Origin: Actinacidiphila sp. DG2A-62
GTDB taxonomy: Bacteria > Actinomycetota > Actinomycetes > Streptomycetales > Streptomycetaceae
Direction of reading: 5' to 3'
NCBI RefSeq assembly: GCF_035825295.1
Contig: NZ_JAYMGI010000002.1
Coordinates: 7,888,001-7,952,000, forward strand
DNA: 64,000 nt
Within the stretch, counting starts at the first letter, position 1. Each line of letters starts with the position of its first letter. The notes below the pieces were generated by a model, which was given only the letters and a program-made list of their open reading frames with translations, made no database searches and was not told the origin of the DNA. Below are positions 1-8,265 of the stretch, in pieces. A program made the translations under genes and the position numbers.

Positions 1-1
1 G

Positions 2-1318
2 GTCTGGAACGACTTCTGGAACGCCTGGTTCCTCGACCCGCCGAACCACGCCGTCTACCTGGACCAGGTGCGCGACACCGTCCTGCGCTACCGCTCGCAC
101 CCGTGCATCGTCGTGTGGTGCGGCGCCAACGAGGGCACGCCGTCGGGCGAGATCGACCAGGGCGCGGCGGACGCGGTCGCCGCCGAGCACCCCGGCGTGC
201 GCTACGTCAGCAACTCCGCGGCCGGCGTGGTCAGCGGCGGCGGGCCGTACGCGTGGATCGACCCGGTCCAGTACTACTCGCCGCAGACCTACGGCGCCGG
301 TACCTTCGGCTTCCACACCGAGATCGGCATCCCGACGGTGTCGGTGGCGGAGTCGATGCGCAACCTGGTCGGCGACGAGGAGGGCTGGCCGATCGGCACG
401 GTGTGGAACTACCACGACTGGTCCACCAAGGGGAACCAGTACCCGCAGAACTACAAGGCGGCCATCGACGAGCGGCTGGGGGAGTCCTCCTCGCTGGAGG
501 AGTTCGCCGCCAAGGCACAGTTCGTCAACTACGAGTCGATGCGGGCGATGTTCGAGGCGTGGAACGCCCACCTGTGGAACGACGCCAGCGGTCTGCTGCT
601 GTGGATGTCCAACCCGGCCTGGCACAGCACCGTGTGGCAGACCTACGACTACGACCTCGACGTCAACGGCAGCTACTACGGGGCGCGGTCGGGCTGCGAG
701 GCGCACCACGTGCAGGCCGACCCGCGCACCTGGGACGTCCTGGCGGTCAACCACACCCCCGATGCCGTCGAGGGCGCGGTCGTCACGGCCGAGGTGCTGG
801 ACCTGACCGGCCGGCGGCTGGCCGCGCCGCAGCGCCAGACCCTCGACATCGCCGCGGCCGCCACGGCCCCCGCCTTCACCGTGGCCCCGGCGACCGGCTC
901 CCGGCTGCATTTGGTGCGGCTGCGGCTGACCCGCGCCGACGGGAGCGTGCTGTCGGAGAACACCTACTGGCGGACGACCGAGGCCGCCGACCTCGCCGCG
1001 CTCAACCAGCTCTCCGGCGCGGCGCTGCGGCTGACCCGGGGCCGCGTCACCAGCCGGGACGGCCGCCTGAGCACGACCGTGACGGTACGCAACACCGGCC
1101 GCCACGTCGCCCCGATGGTCCGGCTGTCGCTGCGCGACCACCGGTCGGGGGAGCGGGTGCTGCCGGCGCTGTACTCCGACAACTACCTGTGGCTGCTGCC
1201 CGGCGAGCAGCGCACGGTGACCGTCTCCTGCCCGCGGGGCGACCTGCACCCGGGCGACCTGGAGGTCAGGGCCCAGGGCTACCGCACCGCGGCGGCCAGT
1301 GACCGCCAGGGCCGCTGA
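2..1318 (+). CDS. Glycoside hydrolase family 2 enzyme, C-terminal part (5' end outside window)
   Basis: The gene enters the window already open (frame starts at base 2) and stops with TGA at 1316-1318, so only the C-terminal 438 residues are visible. The TIM-barrel part carries the GH2 acid/base segment CGANEG and the nucleophile segment FHTEIG. It is followed by an Ig-like domain ending in SDNYLWLLPGEQRTVTV, as in the exo-beta-D-glucosaminidase/beta-mannosidase branch of GH2. Members remove terminal beta-linked sugars from polysaccharides or glycans. The exact substrate cannot be read from this fragment, and the signal peptide and sugar-binding domain would lie upstream. It converges on the photolyase gene and sits 3.4 kb from the GH35/LacI/GH101 group, so a shared role in glycan breakdown is inferred. 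Confidence 0.85.
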   Translation, partial: VWNDFWNAWFLDPPNHAVYLDQVRDTVLRYRSHPCIVVWCGANEGTPSGEIDQGAADAVAAEHPGVRYVSNSAAGVVSGGGPYAWIDPVQYYSPQTYGAGTFGFHTEIGIPTVSVAESMRNLVGDEEGWPIGTVWNYHDWSTKGNQYPQNYKAAIDERLGESSSLEEFAAKAQFVNYESMRAMFEAWNAHLWNDASGLLLWMSNPAWHSTVWQTYDYDLDVNGSYYGARSGCEAHHVQADPRTWDVLAVNHTPDAVEGAVVTAEVLDLTGRRLAAPQRQTLDIAAAATAPAFTVAPATGSRLHLVRLRLTRADGSVLSENTYWRTTEAADLAALNQLSGAALRLTRGRVTSRDGRLSTTVTVRNTGRHVAPMVRLSLRDHRSGERVLPALYSDNYLWLLPGEQRTVTVSCPRGDLHPGDLEVRAQGYRTAAASDRQGR

Positions 1319-1345
1319 ACCGCGACCGCGGCCGGAGCGGGCCGT

Positions 1346-2719
1346 TCAGCCGCGGCCCCGCGCGCGCTTGAAGCGGGCCAGGCCCTCGGCGAGGTCGACG
1401 ATCGGCGCGGGATAGCCCAGGCGTTTGCGTTCCGCGTCCGCCAGCCGCCACGGCTGGTGCGCCGACCGGCCGTCCAGGCCCGCCAGTTCGGGCACCCAGC
1501 GGCGCACGTACGCGCCGTCGGGGTCGTAACGGCGGGCCTGGAGCACGGGGTTGAGGACCCGGTGGGGGCGGGTGTCCGTGCCGGTGCCCGCCACCCACTG
1601 CCAGTTGAGCTGGTTGTTCGCCACGTCGCCGTCGACCAGCAGGTCCAGGAAGTGCCGGGCGCCCACCCGCCAGTCCACGTAGAGCGTCTTGGCCAGGAAG
1701 GAGGCGGCCAGCAGCCGTCCGCGGTTGTGCATCCAGCCCTCGTGGGCGAGCTGGCGCATCGCCGCGTCCACGATCGGGTAGCCGGTGCGGCCCGAGCGCC
1801 ACGCGTCGGCGTCCCGCTCCGCGTCGGCGCCCCGCCGCCAGCGGTCCCCGCGCGACCGGTAGTCCGCGTGCGAGGCGTCCGGGCGGGCGGCGAGCACCTG
1901 GTGGTGGAAGTCCCGCCAGGCCAGCTGCCGCACGAACGCCTCGGCGCCCGGACCGCCGCGCTCGCGGGCCCCGCGCACGCACTCCACCGCCGAGACGGTG
2001 CCGAAGTGCAGGTGCGGCGACAGGCGGGAGGTCGCGTCGCCCGCGAGGTCGTCGTGACGGTCCTCGTAGGCGTCCACGCCGCCGCGCAGCCAGGCCGCCA
2101 GCCGGGCGCGGCCCTCCTCCTCGCCGCCGCGGGCCAGGCCCGGGGAGACGCCGGCGACGCCGGCCCGGCGCGGCAGATCCCGCGACGCGACGCCCGCGGG
2201 CACCGGCACGCGGCGCGGTACGGCCACGGCCGGCCGCAGCGTCTGCGCGTCCCAGCGGCGGAAGTACGGCGTGAACACCGCGAAGTGGTCGGAGGAGGCG
2301 GGCACGACATCGCCGGGCGGCACCGCGTTCGCCACCGCGTCGTGCACGGTCAGGGCGCAGCGCAGCTCCGCCAGCGCGCCGCGCAACCGCTCCTCCCGGC
2401 GCTGGGCGTACCGGCTGGCGTCCGCCGACAGGTGCACCTCGCGCGCGTCGTGCTCGCGCACCACCCGGCACACCTCCTCCACCACGTCGCCCGCGCGCAG
2501 CACCAGCCGCCCGCCGCGCCGGCGCAGCCCCGCGTCCAGGTCGGCGAGGCTGTCGGCCAGAAAGGCGGCGCGGTTGGCGGGCGCGAACCCGGCGCCCTCG
2601 ATCGCCCGGTCCAGGACGAACAGCGGCACCACCTCGTCCGCCGCGTCGAGCCCCGCGCGCAGCGGCGGATGGTCGTGCAGGCGCAGGTCGCGGGTGAACA
2701 GGACCACGCAGACGGTCAT
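1346..2719 (-). CDS. phr: Deoxyribodipyrimidine photolyase (cryptochrome/photolyase family)
   Basis: 457 residues starting MTVCVVLFTRDLRLHDHP, the usual start of the antenna-binding Rossmann domain. A C-terminal FAD-binding helical domain follows, with the conserved runs QLAWRDFHHQ, DAAMRQL, MHNRGRL and NNQLNWQWVAG. The enzyme uses light and FADH- to split cyclobutane pyrimidine dimers. ATG at 2719 is chosen because GGGAGGGG lies just upstream and the family N-terminus begins there; a longer frame upstream runs into the preceding gene. The start overlaps the stop of the NAD-epimerase gene by four bases (ATGA), so the two are translationally coupled, an arrangement common in streptomycetes. 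The length is normal for class I photolyases. Confidence 0.93.
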   Translation of the reverse strand: MTVCVVLFTRDLRLHDHPPLRAGLDAADEVVPLFVLDRAIEGAGFAPANRAAFLADSLADLDAGLRRRGGRLVLRAGDVVEEVCRVVREHDAREVHLSADASRYAQRREERLRGALAELRCALTVHDAVANAVPPGDVVPASSDHFAVFTPYFRRWDAQTLRPAVAVPRRVPVPAGVASRDLPRRAGVAGVSPGLARGGEEEGRARLAAWLRGGVDAYEDRHDDLAGDATSRLSPHLHFGTVSAVECVRGARERGGPGAEAFVRQLAWRDFHHQVLAARPDASHADYRSRGDRWRRGADAERDADAWRSGRTGYPIVDAAMRQLAHEGWMHNRGRLLAASFLAKTLYVDWRVGARHFLDLLVDGDVANNQLNWQWVAGTGTDTRPHRVLNPVLQARRYDPDGAYVRRWVPELAGLDGRSAHQPWRLADAERKRLGYPAPIVDLAEGLARFKRARGRG

Positions 2720-4398
2720 CGGCCGCCCCTCCCGGACGCGAGATGGCCGCGGGCGGCGGCCCGGGCGATGTTGCGGGCCATCCCGCCGAAGACCAGCGCG
2801 TGGAACGGCGAGACCGACCACCAGTAGGCGTGGCCGAGCAGCCCGTGCGGGTGGAACACGGCACGCTGGCGGTACCGGCTGCGGCCGGCGGGGCCGCCGT
2901 CCGGGGCGCCGTCGCCGGCGGCGGTGTTGCCGGCGGCGGTGTTGCCGGCGGCGTCCGTGCCGGCAACACCGCCGGCATCGGTCCGCGCGCCGGCATCGGT
3001 CCGCGCGCCGGGGCCGCTCCCCGCGCCGCCGCTTCCGCCCGGCGCCGGCTCCACCCGCATCTCCAGCCAGGCCAGGCCCGGCAGCCGCATCTCCGCGCGC
3101 AGCCTGAGCAGCCGGCCCGGCTCGATCTCCTCCACCCGCCAGAAGTCCAGCGAGTCGCCGACCCGCAGCCGCGTCGCGTCACGCCGGCCGCGGCGCAGCC
3201 CGACGCCGCCGACCAGCCGGTCCAGCCAGCCGCGCACCGCCCAGCCCGCCGGGAAGGAGTACCAGCCGTTGTCGCCGCCGATGCCCTCGACCACCCGCCA
3301 CAGCGCCTGCGGCGGCGCGTCCACCTCCACGCCGCGGCAGTCGGTGTAGAGGCTGCCGCCGGCCCAGTCGGGGTCGGTGGGCAGCGGATCGCTCGGCGCG
3401 CCCGGCACCGACGCCGAGGACCACCGCGTGGTGACCGACGCCTCGCGCACCCGGCGCAGCGCCGCCTCCAGCGCGGCGTCCACGCCGAGCCGCCCCCGCG
3501 GCGGGTCGGGCACCAGCGCCGCGATGTCGTCCTCGCGGCACACCACCTCGTGCCGCAGCGACTCGGTGAGAGGGCGGGCCAGGCCGGCGGGGACCGGCGT
3601 GACCAGCCCGACCCACTGGCTGGACAGCCGCGGCGTCAGCATCGGCACCGGCAGGATCAGCCGCCGCGGCAGGCCGGCGACCGCCGCGTAACGGCGCATC
3701 ATGTCCGCGTAGGTCAGGACGTCGGGGCCGCCGATGTCGAAGGCGCGGCTGACGTCCGGCGGCATGTCGGCGCTGCCCGCGAGCAGCCGCAGCACGTCGC
3801 GCACCGCGATCGGCTGGAGCCGGGTGCCGACCCAGCTCGGGGTGACCATCACCGGCAGCCGCTCGGTCAGATAGCGCAGCATCTCGAACGACGCCGAGCC
3901 TGAGCCGAGCACCACCGCGGCCCGCAGCACCGTGGTGGGCACGCCCGACTCCAGCAGGATGCGCCCCACTTCGGCGCGCGAGCGCAGGTGCGGCGACAGC
4001 CGCTCCTCGGGGACGCCCTCGGGCGTCAGCCCGCCCAGGTAGACCAGGCGCGCCACGCCCTCCCGGCGCGCCTGCGCGCCGAAGACGCGCGCCGCCCGCC
4101 GGTCGGTCCGCTCGAAGGAGGCGCCCTTCCCGAGCGCGTGCACCAGGTAGTAGGCGACGTCGGCGCCGCGCATCGCCGCGCGCACCGACTCCTCGTCGGC
4201 GACGTCGCCGCGCACCACCTCCACGTCGCCCGCCCACGGCAGGTCGCGCAGCTTCTCCGGGGAGCGGACCAGGCAGCGCACCCGCAGCCCCCGCTCCAGC
4301 AGGACCGGCACCAGCCGCCCGCCGATGTAGCCGCTGGCGCCGGTGACCAGGCACAGCCGCCCGTCACCCGCGCCCGGGCCGCCCTCTGCCGCCACCAC
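2716..4398 (-). CDS. NAD(P)-binding epimerase-like protein with C-terminal DUF2867 domain
   Basis: 560 residues from GTG at 4398. The N-terminal half is an atypical/extended SDR (NmrA-like) domain with the dinucleotide motif VTGASGYIGG and a later YLGGL segment. The C-terminal half (about residues 330-560) is a DUF2867-type domain with runs such as GGDNGWYSF and FHALVFGGMARNI. The role is unknown; the family is often found beside photolyase genes. The start is set by a GAGGGAG sequence 8 bases upstream; an ATG further upstream would add an Arg/Gly-rich leader that looks non-coding. The C-terminal domain has a low-complexity Asp/Ala/Gly insert (about 2890-3040) with repeated AGNT-like units. 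The gene ends overlapping phr. Confidence 0.85.
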   Translation of the reverse strand: MVAAEGGPGAGDGRLCLVTGASGYIGGRLVPVLLERGLRVRCLVRSPEKLRDLPWAGDVEVVRGDVADEESVRAAMRGADVAYYLVHALGKGASFERTDRRAARVFGAQARREGVARLVYLGGLTPEGVPEERLSPHLRSRAEVGRILLESGVPTTVLRAAVVLGSGSASFEMLRYLTERLPVMVTPSWVGTRLQPIAVRDVLRLLAGSADMPPDVSRAFDIGGPDVLTYADMMRRYAAVAGLPRRLILPVPMLTPRLSSQWVGLVTPVPAGLARPLTESLRHEVVCREDDIAALVPDPPRGRLGVDAALEAALRRVREASVTTRWSSASVPGAPSDPLPTDPDWAGGSLYTDCRGVEVDAPPQALWRVVEGIGGDNGWYSFPAGWAVRGWLDRLVGGVGLRRGRRDATRLRVGDSLDFWRVEEIEPGRLLRLRAEMRLPGLAWLEMRVEPAPGGSGGAGSGPGARTDAGARTDAGGVAGTDAAGNTAAGNTAAGDGAPDGGPAGRSRYRQRAVFHPHGLLGHAYWWSVSPFHALVFGGMARNIARAAARGHLASGRGGR

Positions 4399-4715
4399 CG
4401 TCCCCGCTCCCTCGTCGTCGCGGCGCCGGCGCCCGCGCCGCCGGTCGCGCGCGGCCCCGCCGCAGCAGCCGGGCCGCGCCTCAGGGCCCTGGATACCGCA
4501 TGCCGCGCCCGGGAGCGGGGACCCGGGCCGGGACGTGCCGCAGAACGACCCCGCCGAGCGCATCGCTCGGGCCCGCCCGACGCCGGCGCGCGTGTACGGA
4601 CACGGCCGCGGACCGCCCGGGATCACGGCCGCGGACCCGCCGGGGTACGGCCGCGGACCCTCCGGGATCACGGCGGCGGACCCGCCAGGTACGGCCACGC
4701 GGGCGCGTCCCGCGC
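4399..4715. repeat. Intergenic stretch with five imperfect 21-23 bp direct repeats
   Basis: A 317-base gap between the GH35 gene (ending 4716) and the epimerase gene (starting 4398), both on the minus strand. From about 4602 to 4700 a unit starting ACGGCCGCGGACC recurs at 4602, 4625, 4647, 4670 and 4691, a period of 21-23 bp, close to two helical turns. The units do not keep a coding frame. No promoter or terminator is obvious. The repeats could be protein-binding direct repeats or simply slippage-prone GC sequence. Confidence 0.5.
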
Positions 4716-6691
4716 TCAGAACGTCTCGACGTACTCCTGCCGCGGCCCCAGCTCCGCGCGCTCGCGCAGGTCCACGCGGTCGCCGAGGCGTTCCAGCTCC
4801 AGGACGGTGACGGTGTTGGCGCCGGGGACGACCAGCGGCGCGGGCAGGTAGAGGGTGGTCTGCGGGCCGATCTCCCAGTAGCGGCCCAGCAGCGTGCCGT
4901 TGACCCAGACGAAGCCCTTGGCGAAGCCGGGCAGCGCGAGGAAGGCGTCGGCCGGCTCGGCGACGGTGAAGCGCGCGGTGGCGAAGCCCGAGCCGCCCGA
5001 GGGCGCGGCGGCGTCCGGCGCGCGCCGCACCTCCCGCGGCGTCCACTCGTCCAGCGGCAGCCCGTGCATCGTCCAGCCGTGCACCAGCCGCCGCCCGACG
5101 CGCACCCCGCCGAGCAGTCCTTTGCCCTGGCCCAGCAGCGGACCGTAGTTGATCCGGCCCTGGTTCTCCACCAGCAGGTCCAGACGGACCGGCGCGCCGC
5201 GGCCCTCGACGGTGAAGGCGGCGGTCTCCCGGTCCAGCACGGCGACCGCCGTCCCGTCCACGAAGACCTGCGCCCGGTCGTGCAGGCCGGTCACGGTGAC
5301 CTCCTGGGGGCCGTGCGGCAGCCGCGGCCGGGCGCGGTAGAGCACCAGGCCGGACGGCTGGCCCAGTTCGTCGAAGCCGAGCGGGTGCGGCGCGGTCACC
5401 GGCGGCCGCGCCGCCGCCAGCAGCCCGTCGAGCAGCCCCGCGCCCGGCTCCGCGCGCAGCGACCGGGCGGGCAGCACCGGCGGATCGGCCGGCACCTGGC
5501 GCGGCGCGGCCCCGGTGAGCGCGTGCAGCCGGGCGCGCACCGCGTGGAACTTCGGCGTGAGCGCGCCGTTCTCGGCCACCGGCGCGTCGCTGTCGTAGCT
5601 GGTCACGGTCGGCTGCAGGCGCTCGCCGTCGTGGTTGGCGCCGGACCACAGGCCGAAGTTGGTGCCGCCGTGCGCCATGTACAGACTCACCGAGCCGCCC
5701 TCGGCGAGGATGCCGTCGAGGGTGTGCGCGGCGCTGTCCACCGACCTGACGTGGTGCGGCTCGCCCCAGTGGTCGAACCAGCCGTTCCAGAACTCCGCGC
5801 ACACGAAGGGCTCTTCGGCCGGCGGGCGCGCAGCAGCGCCGCCGCCCGCTCCGGCCGGGACCCGAAGGTCGCGGCGGCGGGCAGGCCCGGCAGCGAACCG
5901 CCGTCCTGCATCAGCTCGGTGGGGCCGTCCGCGGTGTACATCAGCTCGGTGACGCCGCGTTCGGCCAGCGCGACGCGCAGCCACCGCAGATAGCCGCGGT
6001 CGTCGCCGAAGCTGCCGTACTCGTTCTCCACCTGCACGGCGACCACCGGGCCGTCGTGCGCCGCCTGGAGCGCGGCGATCCGCGGGACCAGCACGTCGAA
6101 CCAGCGGGCGACCTCGTCCAGAAAGGGCTGGTGGGAGCAGCGCGTGCGCATCCCGGGCGTGCCGGTCAACCAGGCCGGCAGCCCGCCGTTGTCCCACTCG
6201 GCGCAGATGTACGGCCCCGGGCGGACGATGACGTCCAGGCCCGTGGCGTGCGCGAGGCGCAGGAAGCCCTCGACGTCCCGCCAGCCGTCGAACCGGGGAC
6301 GCCCGCGGCGGGACTCGTGGAAGTTCCACGGGACGTACGTGTCCACGGTGTTGAGCCCCATCGCGGCCAGCCGCTCCAGCCGGTCGGCCCACTGCGCCGG
6401 GTGCACCCGGAAGTAGTGCAACGACCCGGACAGCACGCGGTGCGGGTGCCCGCCGCGCAGCAGCGTGCCGCCGGGGTGGGTCAGCAGGGGAGCGGGCGCC
6501 GCTCCCGCGACGCCGGCGGCCTTCACCCGGGCCGCGGCGTCCACGGGGCCCGCGGTGTCCACCGGGCCCGCGGTGTCCACCGGGCCGGCGGCGGGCGGGG
6601 CGAGCGCGGCGGGCCGTGCCGGCGGGGTGTCCAGACCCACCGCGACGCCGCGGAATGATATCGATACTTCGTCGCCGACCGACCGCGCCAT
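4716..6691 (-). CDS. Beta-galactosidase, GH35 family (frame broken near 5815)
   Basis: Two overlapping frames together give a complete GH35 enzyme of about 658 residues. The first frame (6691 to about 5815) has SGSLHYFRVHP, the acid/base segment QVENEYGSFGDD and GPTELMQDGG. The second (about 5820 to 4716) has the nucleophile segment CAEFWNGWFDHWGEPHH and the jelly-roll domains to the end. The break is a net loss of one base around 5811-5822 (CGGCCGAAGAG where CGGCCGGAAGAG would keep frame). GH35 enzymes remove terminal beta-galactose. ATG 6691 follows GGAGGACACGAGC. No signal peptide is visible; the N-terminus instead has an 18-bp repeat coding PVDTAG units (about 6541-6595). Two operator-like sites lie at 6655-6670 and 6788-6805. 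Beside GH101, removal of Gal from the Gal-GalNAc core is a likely role. Confidence 0.85.
6655..6670. promoter_or_regulatory. Candidate LacI-family operator inside the GH35 5' coding end
   Basis: The sequence ATGATATCGATACTTC contains the palindromic core ATCGAT and matches the TG-N-TATCGAT-N-C pattern of the sites at 6788 and 8185. It covers codons 9-12 of the GH35 gene, a usual place for a roadblock or auxiliary LacI-type site. Inferred from repetition and position only. Confidence 0.45.
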
Positions 6692-6787
6692 GCTCGTGTC
6701 CTCCGCCTCCGCCACAGCTGCCCAGCGGGCATCCGCGCCCGCACGCGGCGCGGCGCCGTACTTGTCGCTGCCGTACTGTCGCACAGA

Positions 6788-6805
6788 GATGTTATCGATG
6801 CCAAG
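6788..6805. promoter_or_regulatory. Candidate LacI-family operator between GH35 and lacI
   Basis: GATGTTATCGATGCCAAG lies in the 208-base divergent gap between the GH35 start (6691) and the LacI start (6900). The 13-base core GTTATCGATGCCA is identical to that of the site upstream of GH101 at 8187-8199. Its central position would allow control of both divergent genes, including autoregulation. Confidence 0.6.
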
Positions 6806-6899
6806 CGACTGCGTCGGGGAGGCGGAGCGGGGCGACGGGACGCGCGTCACGGCTGGTGGGACCGCTACCATGCAGGCAGGCAGAGCCGGGAAGGGACCG

Positions 6900-7931
6900 A
6901 TGACCAGGCAGAGCGCGCGCGAGGCCGGACGGCCGCCCGGCATGACCGATGTCGCCCGGGTCGCCGGGGTCTCGGCGCAGACCGTCTCCAGGGCGCTGGC
7001 CGGCCACCCCAACGTGCAGGAGAAGACCCGCGCCAAGGTCCTCGCGGCGGTCGAGCAGCTCGGCTACCGCAGGAACAACGCCGCCCGGATGCTCTCCTCC
7101 GGCCGCAGCCGCACCATCGGCGTGGTCACCCTCCAGACCAGCTTCTACTCGCGCACCGCGCTGACCCTCGGCATCGAACGCGCCGCGCGGGAGGCCGGTT
7201 ACGCGGTGAGCGCGGCCACCACCGCCTCCCTGGACACCTCCGCGATCGAGGGCGCGCTGCTGCGGCTGGCCGACCAGCACGTGGAGGGAGTCGTGCTGGC
7301 GGTGCCGCTGATCCACGTCAGCCGGCAGATCGAGCAGCTGACCGGCGCGGTCCCGACGATCACGGTGGACGGCTCGCGCACCGCGGCCACCGAGGTGGTC
7401 GCGGTGGACCAGTCGCTGGCCGCCCGGCTGGCCACCCGGCACCTGCTGGACCTGGGCCACGAGACGGTCTGGCACGTGTCGGGGCCGCGCGAGTGGCTGG
7501 ACGCGGCGAGCCGCTCGGCCGGCTGGCGGGCGGAACTGGAGGCGGACGGCCGTACCGTGCCGCCGGAGCTGGAGGGCGACTGGTCGCCCGCCTCCGGCTA
7601 CCGCAACGGCCTGATCCTGGGCCGCATCCCGGACGTCACGGCGGTCTTCGTGGCCAGCGACGAGATGGCCTTCGGCGTCATCCGGGCGCTGCACGAACTC
7701 GGCCGCCGGGTCCCGCAGGACATCTCGGTGGTCGGCGTCGACGACATCGCGCTCGCCGAGTACTGCTCGCCGTCGCTGACCACGGTGGCGCAGCCGTTCG
7801 ACCGGATGGGCGCGCTCGCGGTCGCCCACCTCATGCGGTACATCGAGGACCCGGCGGCCGACGCGGAGCCGGCGTCGGTGGAGCCCGAGCTGGTGGTGCG
7901 GGCCAGCACCGGGCCGGCGCCCCGCCGCTGA
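6900..7931 (+). CDS. LacI-family transcriptional regulator
   Basis: 343 residues. The N-terminal helix-turn-helix reads MTDVARVAGVSAQTVSRALAG and is followed by the hinge helix segment RRNNAARMLSSGRSRTIGVV. The rest is a periplasmic-binding-protein-like effector domain ending VGVDDIALAEYCSPSLTTVAQP, typical of sugar-responsive LacI/GalR repressors. ATG at 6900 has GGGAAGG upstream; an in-frame ATG at 6870 (behind GGTGGGA) would add ten residues and cannot be excluded. It diverges from GH35 and precedes GH101. Matching operator-like sites around 6660, 6796 and 8194 suggest it controls both glycosidases and itself. The effector sugar is unknown; galactose or GalNAc derivatives would fit. Confidence 0.9.
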   Translation: MTRQSAREAGRPPGMTDVARVAGVSAQTVSRALAGHPNVQEKTRAKVLAAVEQLGYRRNNAARMLSSGRSRTIGVVTLQTSFYSRTALTLGIERAAREAGYAVSAATTASLDTSAIEGALLRLADQHVEGVVLAVPLIHVSRQIEQLTGAVPTITVDGSRTAATEVVAVDQSLAARLATRHLLDLGHETVWHVSGPREWLDAASRSAGWRAELEADGRTVPPELEGDWSPASGYRNGLILGRIPDVTAVFVASDEMAFGVIRALHELGRRVPQDISVVGVDDIALAEYCSPSLTTVAQPFDRMGALAVAHLMRYIEDPAADAEPASVEPELVVRASTGPAPRR

Positions 7932-8184
7932 CCGCGCGGGCACTGCCCCCGCGGCGACGGCGCCCACATCGCCACCGCCGCCACCGCCGCCACCACTGCC
8001 ACCGCCGCCACCGCCGCCACCACTGCCCACACCGCCGCCGCGTGCCGGACCCCGCCGCCCCACCGCCGCCGCGTGCCGGTTCCCGAGTGCCGCGTCCGCG
8101 CGTCCCGCCGCCGGACCCCGCCGCGAGGACCGCCGCCGGGGGTGTCGCCCGCTAACATCCCTGGATCTGAGCACCGCCACCTCT
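7932..8184. repeat. Intergenic CCACCGCCG simple-repeat tract downstream of lacI
   Basis: The gap between lacI and GH101 (7932-8265) contains a low-complexity CCACCGCCGCC/CCACTGCC tract at about 7966-8040 and a further GC-rich stretch to 8150. A weak hairpin (CCGCG...CGCGG) follows the lacI stop at about 7934-7952. The base becomes less biased after 8150, where the GH101 promoter should lie. No gene is seen. Confidence 0.5.
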
Positions 8185-8202
8185 GGTGTTATCGATGCCA
8201 TC
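8185..8202. promoter_or_regulatory. Candidate LacI-family operator upstream of GH101
   Basis: GGTGTTATCGATGCCATC is an imperfect palindrome about ATCGAT and shares 13 identical bases with the site at 6791-6803. It ends 63 bases before the GH101 start codon, a position expected for repression of the GH101 promoter. Confidence 0.6.
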
Positions 8203-8265
8203 TCGGCTACCGTCTGCCTCACTCAAGCGCTCCCCGGCACTCACGGACGCCTCCTAGGTGGTGCA

